A stretch of 64,000 nt of DNA from the NCBI GenBank assembly GCA_000226015.1, contig JH153555.1, forward strand, positions 38,556 through 102,555. The letters run 5' to 3'. The notes under the pieces are model-generated. The model had not been told where the DNA came from and ran no database searches. It saw nothing but the letters and a program-made list of their open reading frames with translations. Positions within the stretch are counted from its first letter, which is position 1. Each line of letters starts with the position of its first letter. Of the stretch, positions 54,011 to 64,000 are shown piece after piece. A program made the position numbers and the translations under genes. The stretch is from Mnemiopsis leidyi. Lineage: Eukaryota; Ctenophora; Tentaculata; Lobata; Bolinopsidae.

Positions 54011-56204
54011 TCACATATAATTTCTCATGTGCTCTCGGCTGATGATGAGTTTCTGAATCTGGTCAGTTCCCTCGTAGATCTGGAAGATTTTGGCATCCCG
54101 CATCAGTTTCTCGACAGGGTAGTCCTTGTTGTAGCCATTTCCGCCGAACACTTGGACCGCGTCGCTGGCGTTTCGGTTAGCGGCAATAGCGCCATAAAGT
54201 TTGCCGATAGACGCATAGTAGGTGTTCCTGCGCCCTTCGTCATAGTCGGCACAGGATCTCCAAACTGCCAACTTAGCTGAAACAAGAAAAATAGTGTCCA
54301 TACTTGTACAATGTAGCACCTATAGCATGGCAGCTTGAATGATCTGGACTATGAAACTTCTAATTACATTGGAGGACATTTTCTAAATAAAGCCAATTTC
54401 ACACATACCCAGCTCATATCTCATAGCCATTTCAGCTAACATGAAGCTTATAGCTTGATGCATAACTATAGGCTTGCCCATAGTCTTCCTTTCCAGAGAG
54501 TATTTGGAAGCTTCGTCTAAAGCTCTCCTGGCCAGACCTGAGAAAAAAGAATTCAACACGTTCGATTTCAAAGTAATGAATGATATAAGGTAATGGTCTT
54601 TAACTATAATCAAACATGACGGAAATCATAAAACATTGAATGATAGAAATTGAGTTCAGTTTCTTGAGCAAATTTATTAGCATGAGTTAAGTTATATGAA
54701 GATGAATTACAAAACTATGAGTTAAGTAATATGAAGATGAATTATAAAACTAAGAGATACGAACCGAGGCTCATAGCACCGACTGTAGGACGAGTTTTAT
54801 CAAAACACTTCATAGCGACTTTAAAGCCACCCCCTGGTTCGCCAACAACGTTCTCGGCGGGGACAACAACGTCGTCAAATGTAACACCTCGTGTGTCAGA
54901 TGCTCTGAAGAGTATCTAATATAGTGTATTGAGAAACACACTAAATATATCGCCGACTTAGACAAACAAACCCATTACTAGAAGTATCATCTGGGGTATT
55001 TTTTAGAAAAGTTCTCCACATGTTAATATAGAACGTTTTACTGGACCCATTGCGGGGCTTAGGCACACTTTTTATGATATAAACTATATGCTGGCGCGCA
55101 ATCGGTCCGAATCAAGTGTCCTATGTTGTTCACTGTAAGAAAACAACAGAGCTCAACATGACGACTAACCGTTGTCCCATATTCCACTCCTTTCTACCGA
55201 CGGTAACTCCTGGAGCATCAGCGTCCACAACAAATGCAGTAAAGGCTTTTCCGGCTGGACACTTGGGATCAGGGTCTGAGCGTGTGAAGACAAAGATCCA
55301 GTTTGCATGCCCACAGTTTGTGATCCACATCTTTCCTCCGTTGATAACGTACTCATCTCCAACTAGTGAGTATTTCAATTAAATGTCATACTGGCTTACA
55401 ACAAGAACAGCTTATAAAAAGAAGTCATCTGATTCTATACGAAACGTTGGTTTGGCTAAAAATTTCACCTTTTCTCGAGGAAGTCCTAGCAGAAGCTACA
55501 TCTGACCCAGCGTGAGGCTCTGTGACTCCGTATGCAGCCATGAGCAGTTCTTCAGTCATTCTTCCCAGATACTTCTTCTTGAGCTCGTGACTGCCAGCCA
55601 AGATGACGGGAGACTCAGCCAGACTGTGATGTTGTGTTTTTATACTTGTTACATCTAATATATAGAAAACAAATCTTTGATGGAATGATTAAGAAAGCAA
55701 ATGCAACGAATTTAATGCAGTACAAAATAGGTACCTGTTTCCGCCCAGTGCAGTAGCAATTCCAGTACATCCAAACCCAATCTCCTCTTGAATAATACAA
55801 GCCTCCAATAGAGATAAACCTGATGTAACGTTACATCAAGGTTTACAGAGAGAAAGGAATGTCACCCTACTGTATATAAAAATGATCCATGTAAAAACTC
55901 CTCTGAAGAAATAATTCTATCATGATATACATAAACACTTACCAAGTCCTCCATATTCTTCCTCAATGGTCGTGTTCATGATTCCAAGATCAAAAGCTTT
56001 TTGCAGGATCTCCCAGGGATATTCTCCAGTCTCGTCATGGTATGCAGCTTTAGGAACCACCTCTTCAAGGGTGAACTTCCTGGTGCTCTCTAGTATCTCG
56101 CTTTGCTGATCGTTTAAGTTGAAGGAGATGTTTCTAGAAGGTGAACTGGCTACTGGATACATCCTCTTGAGAAGATGCCCAGAGATTCTACTAACGAGTG
56201 CCAT
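54011..56204 (-). CDS. ACADM: Medium-chain acyl-CoA dehydrogenase, seven exons
   Basis: Mitochondrial flavoenzyme for the first step of medium-chain fatty acid beta-oxidation. Joined exons (- strand) 55943-56204, 55735-55819, 55469-55623, 55170-55362, 54765-54904, 54409-54537, 54011-54276 give 409 residues, close to the usual 421, with consistent GT-AG junctions. Residues 1-25 are Arg/Ser-rich without acid, as in a mitochondrial presequence. Visible landmarks: [25 protein letters not shown] (FAD/substrate region), [61 protein letters not shown], and IYEGTDQIQ with the catalytic-type Glu at about 390. Introns are 100-265 bases. Converges with the array. Confidence 0.96.
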
Positions 56205-56328
56205 TCTATGCTCAACAGACGATGTTAAAAAGGAATTTACTTAAAACAAACAATTTCAGCATTGCTGAAGTGAAATAAAGACTTGAAACAATCAAATTTG
56301 ATATTATTCAATTATTTGGGTGGCCCAC

Positions 56329-56454
56329 GTCCTGCCCCAGAACACTTTAACCACAAAAAACTTTGTTAGGGTGAAGGTTAGGGTTTGGTTTAGGGTCACC
56401 GGGGCCAAATATGGCGGAGAAAATGTTGAGGGGCACAATGTTCCGGGGCAGGAC
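56329..56454. mobile_element. Short inverted-repeat element with TTAGGG-like core, family B
   Basis: Ends gtcctgccccagaacac and gttccggggcaggac are inverted copies; the core carries gttagggtgaaggttagggtt. Same family as 58724-58919. It lies between the ACADM and HTATSF1 genes; nothing else was seen in 56205-56783. Confidence 0.75.
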
Positions 56455-56783
56455 GACAGGAACCCATGATTTGTCAACAAAAGCCTTAAAAGCTATCGAA
56501 AAGTGAAATTTTAAAAACTGTATTGCGTAAAATGGGTAACTGTATATAATTACTAATTTAGCATACATATAAAAGTTAACAACAAATATACCAGAAAGAA
56601 AATCAAACTTCCCTTTTGTGGAAATGCATAAATACTGCCCTTTCACATACATACTTTTCAAAGCCAAGAAGCTAATCTTTCTTTGTTGTCAAGAGATAAA
56701 ATCTAGAGGGCAGAATGATTAGATTCTCAAAATCAATGCATTTTGATTGGTTGAAAATTCAGATTGAAGGTTCCATAATATCG

Positions 56784-58094
56784 CTATGTTTTCTCCAAAT
56801 TACTATTCGATTGTTCTGATCGTTTTTCATTGATGGAAGGCTCATCAACCTCTCCATCCCCGATGAACTTGTGCCAACTTGCCAACCTAGCTTCACGCTC
56901 TTTTGCAGTTTCCTCTATAGCATAGTCTGTAATACCATCCCATTGCTGAGCCTCTACTTGTTGGCCTCCAAACCACCTCTTGTCAAACACTTTCACTGCA
57001 TCCTCAGCAGCTTCGTGGGTATCAAATTTTACTGACACTACACCATCGGGATGTCGATCAAAGAGAAGAACCTTCTTAACAGGACCAATCTTTTCACATT
57101 CCTGTCTAATGTCGTCTCGAATTTCAGTTATCATGCATGCATCTTCAAGAAACTCTTTTGGATCAAAGCAGTGTTTCATGATAACAATTTTAGCATGTTT
57201 AGGGCGTAAGTCATTTCCACCAGCTCTATCCCTCCAATCCAACATATTTTCTTGCTTTTTGTTCTTTTTCTTGTTTTTATTGTTTTTCTTTTTAGGTTTT
57301 AATTTAGGATTATATTCACCTTTCAAAACAAATGTAGCCTGTTCAACTTTAACTCTTTTTGAGGACCCAGGTAGTTTTGTTCCGTTTAACATCTGAATGG
57401 CAAGTGGTATTGACTCCTTTCTGAAGTAACAGCATTTAGCGTCACCTTTAAAGTTTCCCTCTTCGTCTGTGTACATTTTGAACTTCTTTTTTTCTGTGTC
57501 TGGATCTTCCATGACAATGCCATATTTCCCTACCAAAGCTAGAAATTCATCTGATGTCATAGTCACAGGTAGTCCAGATACATAAATCCATGTGTTTTTA
57601 TCAGCATCCATTTCAAACCACTCAGGTGCTTTTTTCTGCTTCTTAACAAGAGGCTTCTCCTCTGTACCCTTTGAACTTTCAGTAACTTCACTCTTATCTG
57701 AAAATTCAGCATCCTGATTTTGGGTAACAGGACTTACAGCTATTTCTGGCTTTAAATTGGTTGACTCAGATGTGGCTGATTCAGCCACAGGAGTGGAAGC
57801 ACAATCAATTTCACTCAAACCATAGCTCATTTGATATGCAGCCAAAAAGTCCTCTGTGATACGTGGAAACCAAGCCCTCTGAACCTCATCCCATTCATAA
57901 CACGTTCCATCATTGGGGTCTGTGTAGTAATGGCCAGCTGCAATCTTCTCTTTTTCCCTTTGTTCTGCTTGTAATTGATATTCTAGTTCATCCTTTGGGG
58001 GAATTTCAGCAGGCTGCACAGCTGTTTCTTTAACGAAAGTGATTTTGTCTTCCCCATCTTCTGATTCTTCACTGGACAAATCTTTTTCTGCCAT
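56784..58094 (-). CDS. HTATSF1: HIV Tat-specific factor 1 homologue (U2 snRNP-associated splicing factor), intronless
   Basis: 436 residues in one exon. Nuclear factor that binds the U2 snRNP protein SF3B1 through a UHM domain and helps U2 assembly (yeast CUS2). Order: acidic N-terminus; DPNDGTCYEWDEVQRAWFP followed by KITEDF-type segment (about 59-90) typical of this family; RRM1 at about 168-252 (WIYVSGLP and later KCCYF); Lys/Asn-rich linker 262-282; UHM at about 300-385 with the R-W-F motif (373-375) that binds SF3B1 ligand motifs. Human protein is 755 residues with a long acidic tail; here only about 50 residues follow the UHM. An acceptor-like aatatttttag lies four bases before the ATG, suggesting a 5' UTR intron or leader splice site. 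Confidence 0.96.
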   Translation of the reverse strand: MAEKDLSSEESEDGEDKITFVKETAVQPAEIPPKDELEYQLQAEQREKEKIAAGHYYTDPNDGTCYEWDEVQRAWFPRITEDFLAAYQMSYGLSEIDCASTPVAESATSESTNLKPEIAVSPVTQNQDAEFSDKSEVTESSKGTEEKPLVKKQKKAPEWFEMDADKNTWIYVSGLPVTMTSDEFLALVGKYGIVMEDPDTEKKKFKMYTDEEGNFKGDAKCCYFRKESIPLAIQMLNGTKLPGSSKRVKVEQATFVLKGEYNPKLKPKKKNNKNKKKNKKQENMLDWRDRAGGNDLRPKHAKIVIMKHCFDPKEFLEDACMITEIRDDIRQECEKIGPVKKVLLFDRHPDGVVSVKFDTHEAAEDAVKVFDKRWFGGQQVEAQQWDGITDYAIEETAKEREARLASWHKFIGDGEVDEPSINEKRSEQSNSNLEKT

Positions 58095-58723
58095 TTTCTA
58101 AAAATATTTTCAAAGTGTTAAAAGCAAGATAGGAAACCTTGACTCAAATCCAAATATATGTTTGGGGATTGGGGGTCAACCCAAGAAGAAAAACCGACAA
58201 TGTCAATTTTGGAAATTTGAGTTTTTTTCCCACCAAATACCTTAAGGCTGTTTTTTTTATTGCCTTATTCCCTTCTCACAGTTACAGTCTTAAAGTCCCT
58301 CCTTCCATAATACTAAAATATATGATCTGAACTTCATCACTTCATTCACCCTTGTATGCCAGATATCCTACTGATTAATGAATCTTGGCTTAAAAAGTCT
58401 ATTATTGACTCTGAATTTATTCCTGAATTATATACATTTTTCAGAAAAGATCGTTCCACACAAACCCACTGAATCCTAGAAAATTTAGAATGGGGGCAGA
58501 GTCTTAGTTGCTATCCGTAGGGATATTGATGTTGTATCTACTAAGTTAGAATACAAGTGTCCAGCAGAGCTTTTTGGTATAACACTTAGATTAGGGATGG
58601 CAGTAAACTTGTTCTTTGAAGCTTCTATGTATGTATTTATTGGATCAAGAGGACGTATATGTTGTGACGAAGAGCTAATCTAAGCTCTTTGTAGTGCCCC
58701 AGACTTGCTTTCAAATGTGGGGT
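58095..58723. other. Gene-free flank
   Basis: Upstream side of HTATSF1; its promoter should be here, but I recognise no defined element. Confidence 0.5.
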
Positions 58724-58919
58724 TCCCCCAGAACATCGTGCCCCAGAACACTTTTTCAGAATATTTGGCCCCAGCGACCCTTACCCAAACCCTTACTCTG
58801 ATCCTTACCCTAAACCTAACCTAACCCTAACCCTAACGAAGTTGTCTGTCGTGGAGCAGGATGTCACTGGGGCTAAATCTCTGAGTTAAAGTGCTCTGGG
58901 GCACAATGTTTTGGGGCAG
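58724..58919. mobile_element. Inverted-repeat element with (CCCTAA)n core, family B
   Basis: Left end ccccagaacatcgtgcccca and right end ggggcacaatgttttggggc are inverted copies over about 30 bases. The core has cccaaaccctta, then ctaacctaaccctaacccta, telomere-like. Second copy of the family seen at 56329. Confidence 0.8.
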
Positions 58920-59648
58920 GAAGTCGGCCACCAAATCTGGGGGTCATATAAGCAGAAGCTATGATGCTTAGATAACTGGTCGGAGGAGTCTAGCATCATG
59001 CACGTGCGTATCTTTACTGCCACCCAGGTAACAAACCTCGGTTGGCTAACGATGAATCAAGTTCGAATGTGTCCGACCCTACATTCACCGCCACCCAACC
59101 TGAACATGTGGCGGCAGGGACTGGGCGCACAGTCACCGGCTGCGCACCGTCGAGTAGCTCAGCATCTGAGAGTGAAAGAGCCAAATAAAAAAAACACCTG
59201 TCAGTCATGCAGACACATGTAAAACCAAATCAATATCTGGCCCGACTCGCAGAGGCAGCATTTCGGGCAGCCGGATTGGCAGTATCCAATAAGGGAGATA
59301 GAGGATGCATTCATGAATAAGTGTGCACTAGCAATTTAAAGATAAAATGGATTGTTAAAGATGCTTGGGTTAGGAATAGCCATTACATTCCTGATTCTGG
59401 TCGAGCCAGTTTCAACCAACTCAGAAGCTTTCTCTGGCTCGTCTCGCGGAGGTACATGTGTCAACCAGATTGGTAATATTTCACTGCAGAAAGGGATCAA
59501 ATAAGACACACGGTATGAAGAAGCGGGAAAATGAGCGTGCTGCGCTAACTGATAGCGTGGTGCGCATTTGGAAGTATTGTTCATACAACACAAAGAGAAC
59601 AAAGACGGGCTGTTTTGAAATTTTTTACCAGATTACTTCGCATGGTCT
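58920..59648. other. Gene-free stretch
   Basis: Short open frames occur but none shows a domain or codon pattern; no repeat ends seen. Confidence 0.45.
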
Positions 59649-59700
59649 GTGCGTCCGTACGCCAACACGCGCAAACGCGCGTGTTGGCGTAAGGACGCAC
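59649..59700. repeat. Near-perfect hairpin, 24-base arms
   Basis: Arms 59649-59672 (gtgcgtccgtacgccaacac...) and 59677-59700 are complementary with one mismatch around a four-base loop (aaac). A second, weaker hairpin with gagacggac / gtccgtctc arms lies at about 59902-59934. Confidence 0.9.
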
Positions 59701-59934
59701 GCGAGGCTCAATATCTGTTGTCAATGCACAGAAACAAAGAAATAATTATCATTTATGCTGGCTATAGGCGGGTTGTATTCAAAAATTTAGCTTTAATATC
59801 TATATGTTAATTGTTTAAGCTAAGCTAAGATAGAATGAGCTTCAAACTCCAACACTGCATAAAAAACAAACAAATACTCGCTCATCGTGGGACATTCGCA
59901 GAGACGGACACTACCAAAAGCGTCCGTCTCCGCC

Positions 59935-61249
59935 TGCGCCAAGACCATATGAAATTGAAATTGTAGAAGTGTTCCATTCAGGAACAATTAATCTCGACCT
60001 CAATGAGCGGGTACTTGCCTCATCAACCCACCCAGCAAAGACCGAGTGTCATGTTGACGGTGCAAGAAATTATGAGCCCCATGTGTCACTGCCCGATTGG
60101 AAAATATCTTAAGTTCGTTATGAAAACCGTTCAACATACTTGATGTCGTGTTCAAGACAGATCTCATAGAGTTGAAAGGGATGTCCAGTGTTTATAGATT
60201 TCCACTGTACGTAGCAGGCAGTTGTTAAGATGTTGTGACTCCTGTCGTGGATTGCTGTCGGCTTCTTCATATTTCTGGGGGCAAGAAGGGTTTAGAGACT
60301 GTGAGTATAACTTTATTGTTTTTACCTTAAAGGGTGAAATTCTAGACAACTAGAAAAGTAAAGATGGGTGTAAGAACTGATAAATATAGTCAATTGCATA
60401 CTAATAAAGGTAGCTAAGATGATGTGTAATGTGGATCTTGCTATATTGAAGGAGGTGAACCTGCTGAAGAGTAAAGAATTGTGTCGTGTAGTAATAGGAG
60501 AAGTAGAAGGGAGGGTAGAAGAGTCGGTTACTGTGTAGAAGGTGTTTTAATCCAGATTCATGATGAATTTCTCAAGGAGAACCCTTTTGTAGCCAGAAAA
60601 AGGTTTATTAACATTAATTAGGATTAAACTTTTGGTATTTTGATTTATATTTTTTAAAGCTTCTACGATACTTTGAGAGATGAGGTGTGATGATGCTGGC
60701 ATCATTATTTGTTATTTATTTATTTATCAGTGTCACTGAGTTGAGGCTTTGCGGTTTTATGTCCTTAGTGGCGACTGGGTAACCGGCCAATTGTTGGTAA
60801 GTCAGCCTTGTGTTTTTGTTCATCGAGAAGTATGTCGAGATTATTGCTAAGCACAGGAAATTGCCCACTAATGAAATGAGTCGTCAAGTTCTCCTCCGTG
60901 TTCTGAAAGCAAGGGGTTAAGCAGTATTTGGTAAATCAGAAGGTATTAATTTGTGTTCTTGGGAATCTAAAAGTTTTAGTAATCACACAAGGGGGTGAAA
61001 TGAGTGGGTGTATGTGAATTGCGTGAGTGACAAGAGTTGATGCGTCAACTGTTCGTTACCAGGCCCCAGGGTCTGCAGGTTCGACCTCGAGCAGATTAAA
61101 TGAGGGGATCTGATGGGGTGACCTTCAAAGTTGACTGAGAGAGACATTTTAAAAGGGACTCTCTCTTAGTGTCTATAACCAACCCTTGAAGCTTTTATAG
61201 TATAGGTAATCTAGGCACTAGCAATCACCATGCTTTCCGGGATTACATA
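59935..61249. other. Gene-free stretch
   Basis: About 1.3 kb without a supported coding frame or recognisable repeat. Confidence 0.45.
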
Positions 61250-61530
61250 AAGAAGGCAAGGCAACGTAGAGGTGTTAAGGTTTTGTAATCGTTGGGGATC
61301 TCAATCTACCAGCGTATTGACTGGCAAAACTACTGAAGCAGTAACGCAGTTAAACAACTCTTTCTAAATACCTTAAGTGACTTTGGCATTGAGTAACATA
61401 TCACTTGTCCAACTCATTCTAGGGCAACATTCTAGATCTAGTTCTTAAGAACCACCTTCTCAATATGCAAAATAAATCTCTAGATGGAGACGATAACTGG
61501 TTGCAAAGCAACCATTGCTTATTTTCTAAT
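61250..61530 (+). mobile_element. Decayed non-LTR retrotransposon (endonuclease region)
   Basis: Conceptual translation in shifting frames gives VIVGDLNLP, then NNSFLNTLSDFGIE, HITCPTHSRATF and QSNHCLFSN, the layout of the LINE apurinic-type endonuclease (GDxN, then a TxxxS region, then a final SDH-like motif). Several stops and at least one frameshift: not active. Clade cannot be told from this piece. Confidence 0.72.
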
Positions 61531-62068
61531 ATAATTATTGGGTACTAAATAGTGGAGAGAGTTAGACGGCATGTTAATTATTGTTTTTAAGGGTGTTTGT
61601 AGGTGTTTGTTTTGTTTTATTTGGGGACCTTAGGTGTTTTGCTTGTGGGGTACATGTTTAGGTTTCCTTTTAACTGAAATTGGGATAAATAGATAATAAA
61701 TTTTTTGTTTTGGTCTATATTTTATGCTTAAAATTCCTTGTCATTTGTGTAACTAATATAGCTTAGGACACCATGATTTCCATCTTGAAACCAAACTTTA
61801 TTGTTCATAATGTAATTTCATGAGAACTATAAAATCTGAAAATTTTTACCATCGCGAACACAGGCATTAGGTTGTCTCCCTCGCGATGAGGCACCTAGGC
61901 CCTGTTTAACCCGACGGTTGAAACTTTCTTATCAGTCTATGTACTGGGTCTGCTTGATTGTTTCTTATTTTCTTTGATTTTGTGATGTAAAAAAAAGTTC
62001 TAACAGATAAATCTGCTAGAAATGGGCCGCAATGTTAAGCTAAAATGTCAGGTATAAATGATTTGCTC

Positions 62069-62319
62069 TTGACGGGCAATGCGCGTTTAGAATTTTTTGT
62101 TTGAGAGCGCGTGATGGCCGCGACAGTAGGGTATCAATCTACAAACTTGCTCTAATCAGAGCCTGTTCACGCGCGCCCCTAATGCAAATGGTGGCTTGAA
62201 TTTAAGCTGCATAGCAGCCGGCTGTAAGTTGATAACATACTGTCGCGGCCATCACACGCTCTCACGCATTTCTGGCTTGGCGAATTTCGAAGAAATTCTG
62301 GACGCGCATCGCCCGTTAA
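62069..62319. mobile_element. Fold-back element, about 250 bp
   Basis: Left arm ttgacgggcaatgcgcg ... gagcgcgtgatggccgcgac and right arm gtcgcggccatcacacgctc ... gcgcatcgcccgttaa are inverted copies over 70-90 bases around a core of about 90 bases. No coding frame. Confidence 0.82.
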
Positions 62320-62540
62320 GCACGCGAAGCGTGCATAAGCACCTGGTTAGGTAAATAAAATGATAATCAGCCCGTTTTATAATCAGAGCCCTTTTCTTGG
62401 CGCGTTGCGCGGCGTAGCAGCCGGCGCGCGCGGCGTGATCTGAGCACCTAGGCCTAGTAAGGTCACAAAAGCCCGCTGCTTAACCAGTATAGCTTATACG
62501 TACGCGCGGTTACCGGGCGTTGCGCGGCTCTCTCTACGTT

Positions 62541-62561
62541 AATTGTTGCAAAGCAACAATT
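62541..62561. repeat. Palindrome aattgttgcaaagcaacaatt
   Basis: Perfect inverted arms of nine bases around a short core; a related ggttgcaaagcaacc lies at about 61499. Embedded in GC-rich repeat DNA (62390-62600) without a gene. Confidence 0.75.
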
Positions 62562-62694
62562 AGCCTGAGGTCCCCAGGCAAACGCGCGGCCCCAAATTCA
62601 GACATCGCTGGCGACCTCTCTTGTCTCTGCTGTCCAAACTTGCGACTCGCCATCAGCGGTGGTTTATTCAATTACTTAAAGTTTTACAGCAGCG

Positions 62695-63099
62695 TTTGAC
62701 GATATTATATCCGTTTAACGTTCTAACGTTCTCGTTCAGCTTTAGCTGCGTGAGTCGGGTATCACCGCGACAAGGCAGCGTGCACCCTGCTGTCATTTTA
62801 TTCCCATAAACGCTTTTACATTTGAAGCTGGAGAACCAAAATAGCCGACAACGTTATTTTCCGACAGCTGGTTAGTGTTTAATGAAACACTGTTACAGTT
62901 AACAAAACTGACACAGTGATAAACGAGACACCAATGATATAGATATCAGATCGGACTTCCACACACATCGTGGGAAAACCTACATGAACAATGAATATCC
63001 ATTTGCAATTTGGTCTTATCCAACATCAATGTTTTTGTCGCGGTGATACCCGACTCACGCAGCTAAAGCTGAACCGTAGACGGATATAATCTCGTCAAA
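62695..63099. mobile_element. Non-autonomous element with inverted ends, family A
   Basis: Left end 62695-62772 is the inverted copy of the right end 63036-63099 (tgtcgcggtgatacccgact ... acggatataatctcgtcaaa). About 265 bases of non-coding DNA lie between. Same terminal sequence as the copies at 51272 and 52053, so a dispersed family. Confidence 0.8.
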
Positions 63100-64000
63100 T
63101 AATTTTCCGAATAGATTGGTCGAAACACTTACAAAAAAACCGCACTTATATCTCGCCCATATTCTTTGTGCAGTTGCAGTAAAGATACTTAATGGAATGG
63201 CTAAGGACTACTACATACTAAAAAGTAAGGCTATGATCTACTCCAAGGTCGAAATCAAGACAAAGACCCTGTCAATCCTGATCCAGCAGCATTCTTTAAA
63301 GAGACAGGGTGCACAGCGTCAACAAAAAACGACTAGACTCCGATTTCTTGGAAGGGAGTGTGAGCTGAGCCGTAGAATCCTCTGATAGCGGTTTCAGAGG
63401 CGGCTCTCATTAAAAGACAGCCTCTGTTGACTGCTCTCGCCGAAAGTCCCCTACTTCCTACTGGTCTTGTACAATACATACATATTTAAAGAGCGAACTT
63501 TGCTCATGCATATTGGCTTTTTAGCCGTGAACAATTTAGAATTGCTCTTGGGTCACCTATTACCATGATCTGATATTGTTGATATGTCGATATGAATTCC
63601 TAATGTAACATCGTGCTTCATTATTTATTTATTAAGCAGAAAATTCGTTTACATGATTAAATCGTTAATGATATTCAATTTCATATTCATTATGAGAATT
63701 GGAATCACTAAATTAGTTGAATTTCTATGGAATCTAGGATCTTCTTATATTGGTACACGGAACCGGGCTGAAGTGTGACTGAATGGAGAAGTATCCCCTG
63801 CCGGTCCAAGCATGTAACTTAAGCCCAGCGATGTTCTGGCTGGGTTACCCATTTTAGTTCCTGTGGGCCGAGAGTGAAGAAGGCTAACTCCACACCATGT
63901 CAAGGCACCCTAGCACTATGTTGGTCCAGATTTTTGCCAGGTTATGAAGAGAGAGGCTGGGTCACACCTGGTACAGTGGTTTGGAGTGGGGAGGTCGTCA
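63100..64000. other. Gene-free right end of the window
   Basis: An 89-codon open frame at 63116-63385 shows no domain; the last 230 bases (from about 63765) are GC-richer and look like part of a repeat that runs out of the window. Neither can be named. Confidence 0.4.

Noticed and set aside
58998-59222. 74-codon frame and other small frames at 58.1-60.4 kb
   Set aside because: No domain, no matching splice sites, and repeat-like surroundings.
63116-63385. 89-codon frame next to the family A element
   Set aside because: Basic composition only; I cannot connect it to a protein family, and it may be part of a repeat.

Overview
The window is animal nuclear DNA. Genes are split by short GT-AG introns, the strand is AT-rich, vertebrate-like telomeric repeat fragments (CCCTAA/TTAGGG) occur inside mobile elements, a decayed LINE is present, and the two best-conserved genes are metazoan orthologues: medium-chain acyl-CoA dehydrogenase and the splicing factor HTATSF1. 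I cannot name the phylum; an invertebrate or early-branching metazoan is the most I would say.

Region 1 (1 to about 53,000) is dominated by one structure: 68 short open exons, all on the + strand, each starting right after a pyrimidine-rich AG acceptor, each encoding one to three C2H2 or C2HC zinc fingers, and each ending in its own stop codon. In every exon the reading frame requires exactly two bases after the AG before the first full codon, so all acceptors are in the same intron phase (one base is donated by the upstream exon). Most have no ATG before the first finger. This is the layout of mutually alternative 3'-terminal exons of a single gene, as in Drosophila lola and mod(mdg4), but much larger. 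The shared 5' exons are not in the window and should lie to the left; in lola-type genes they encode a BTB domain (inference only). I number the exons ZFx01 to ZFx68. There is at least one clear dead exon (9281) and one weak one (53424). Inter-exon spacers are typically 200 to 700 bases of AT-rich DNA, some with AATAAA signals; spacers not listed separately showed me nothing beyond the next acceptor.

The array is zoned. From 0 to 15 kb the second finger usually ends H-x3-C (C2HC). From 15 to 31 kb it is mostly C2H2. From 31 to 46 kb it ends in an unusual H-x9-C. From 47 to 53 kb it is C2H2 again. The first finger has three to five extra residues between its Phe and its helix in most exons before 30.5 kb, and canonical spacing after it. 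A complete intronless HAD-family hydrolase gene (47718-48440) sits inside the array on the same strand, and a non-zinc-finger exon with the same acceptor phase lies at 50641-51020.

Region 2 (54.0 to 58.1 kb) holds two ordinary genes on the - strand, converging with the array: ACADM (seven exons, 409 residues) and an intronless HTATSF1 (436 residues). Region 3 (58.1 to 64 kb) has no gene I can support and is built of inverted-repeat elements, a telomere-like repeat element, hairpins and a LINE endonuclease relic. Two inverted-repeat families also occur in region 1 or 2 (51-52.5 kb and 56.3 kb), and another terminal-inverted-repeat element lies at 44.7-45.3 kb.
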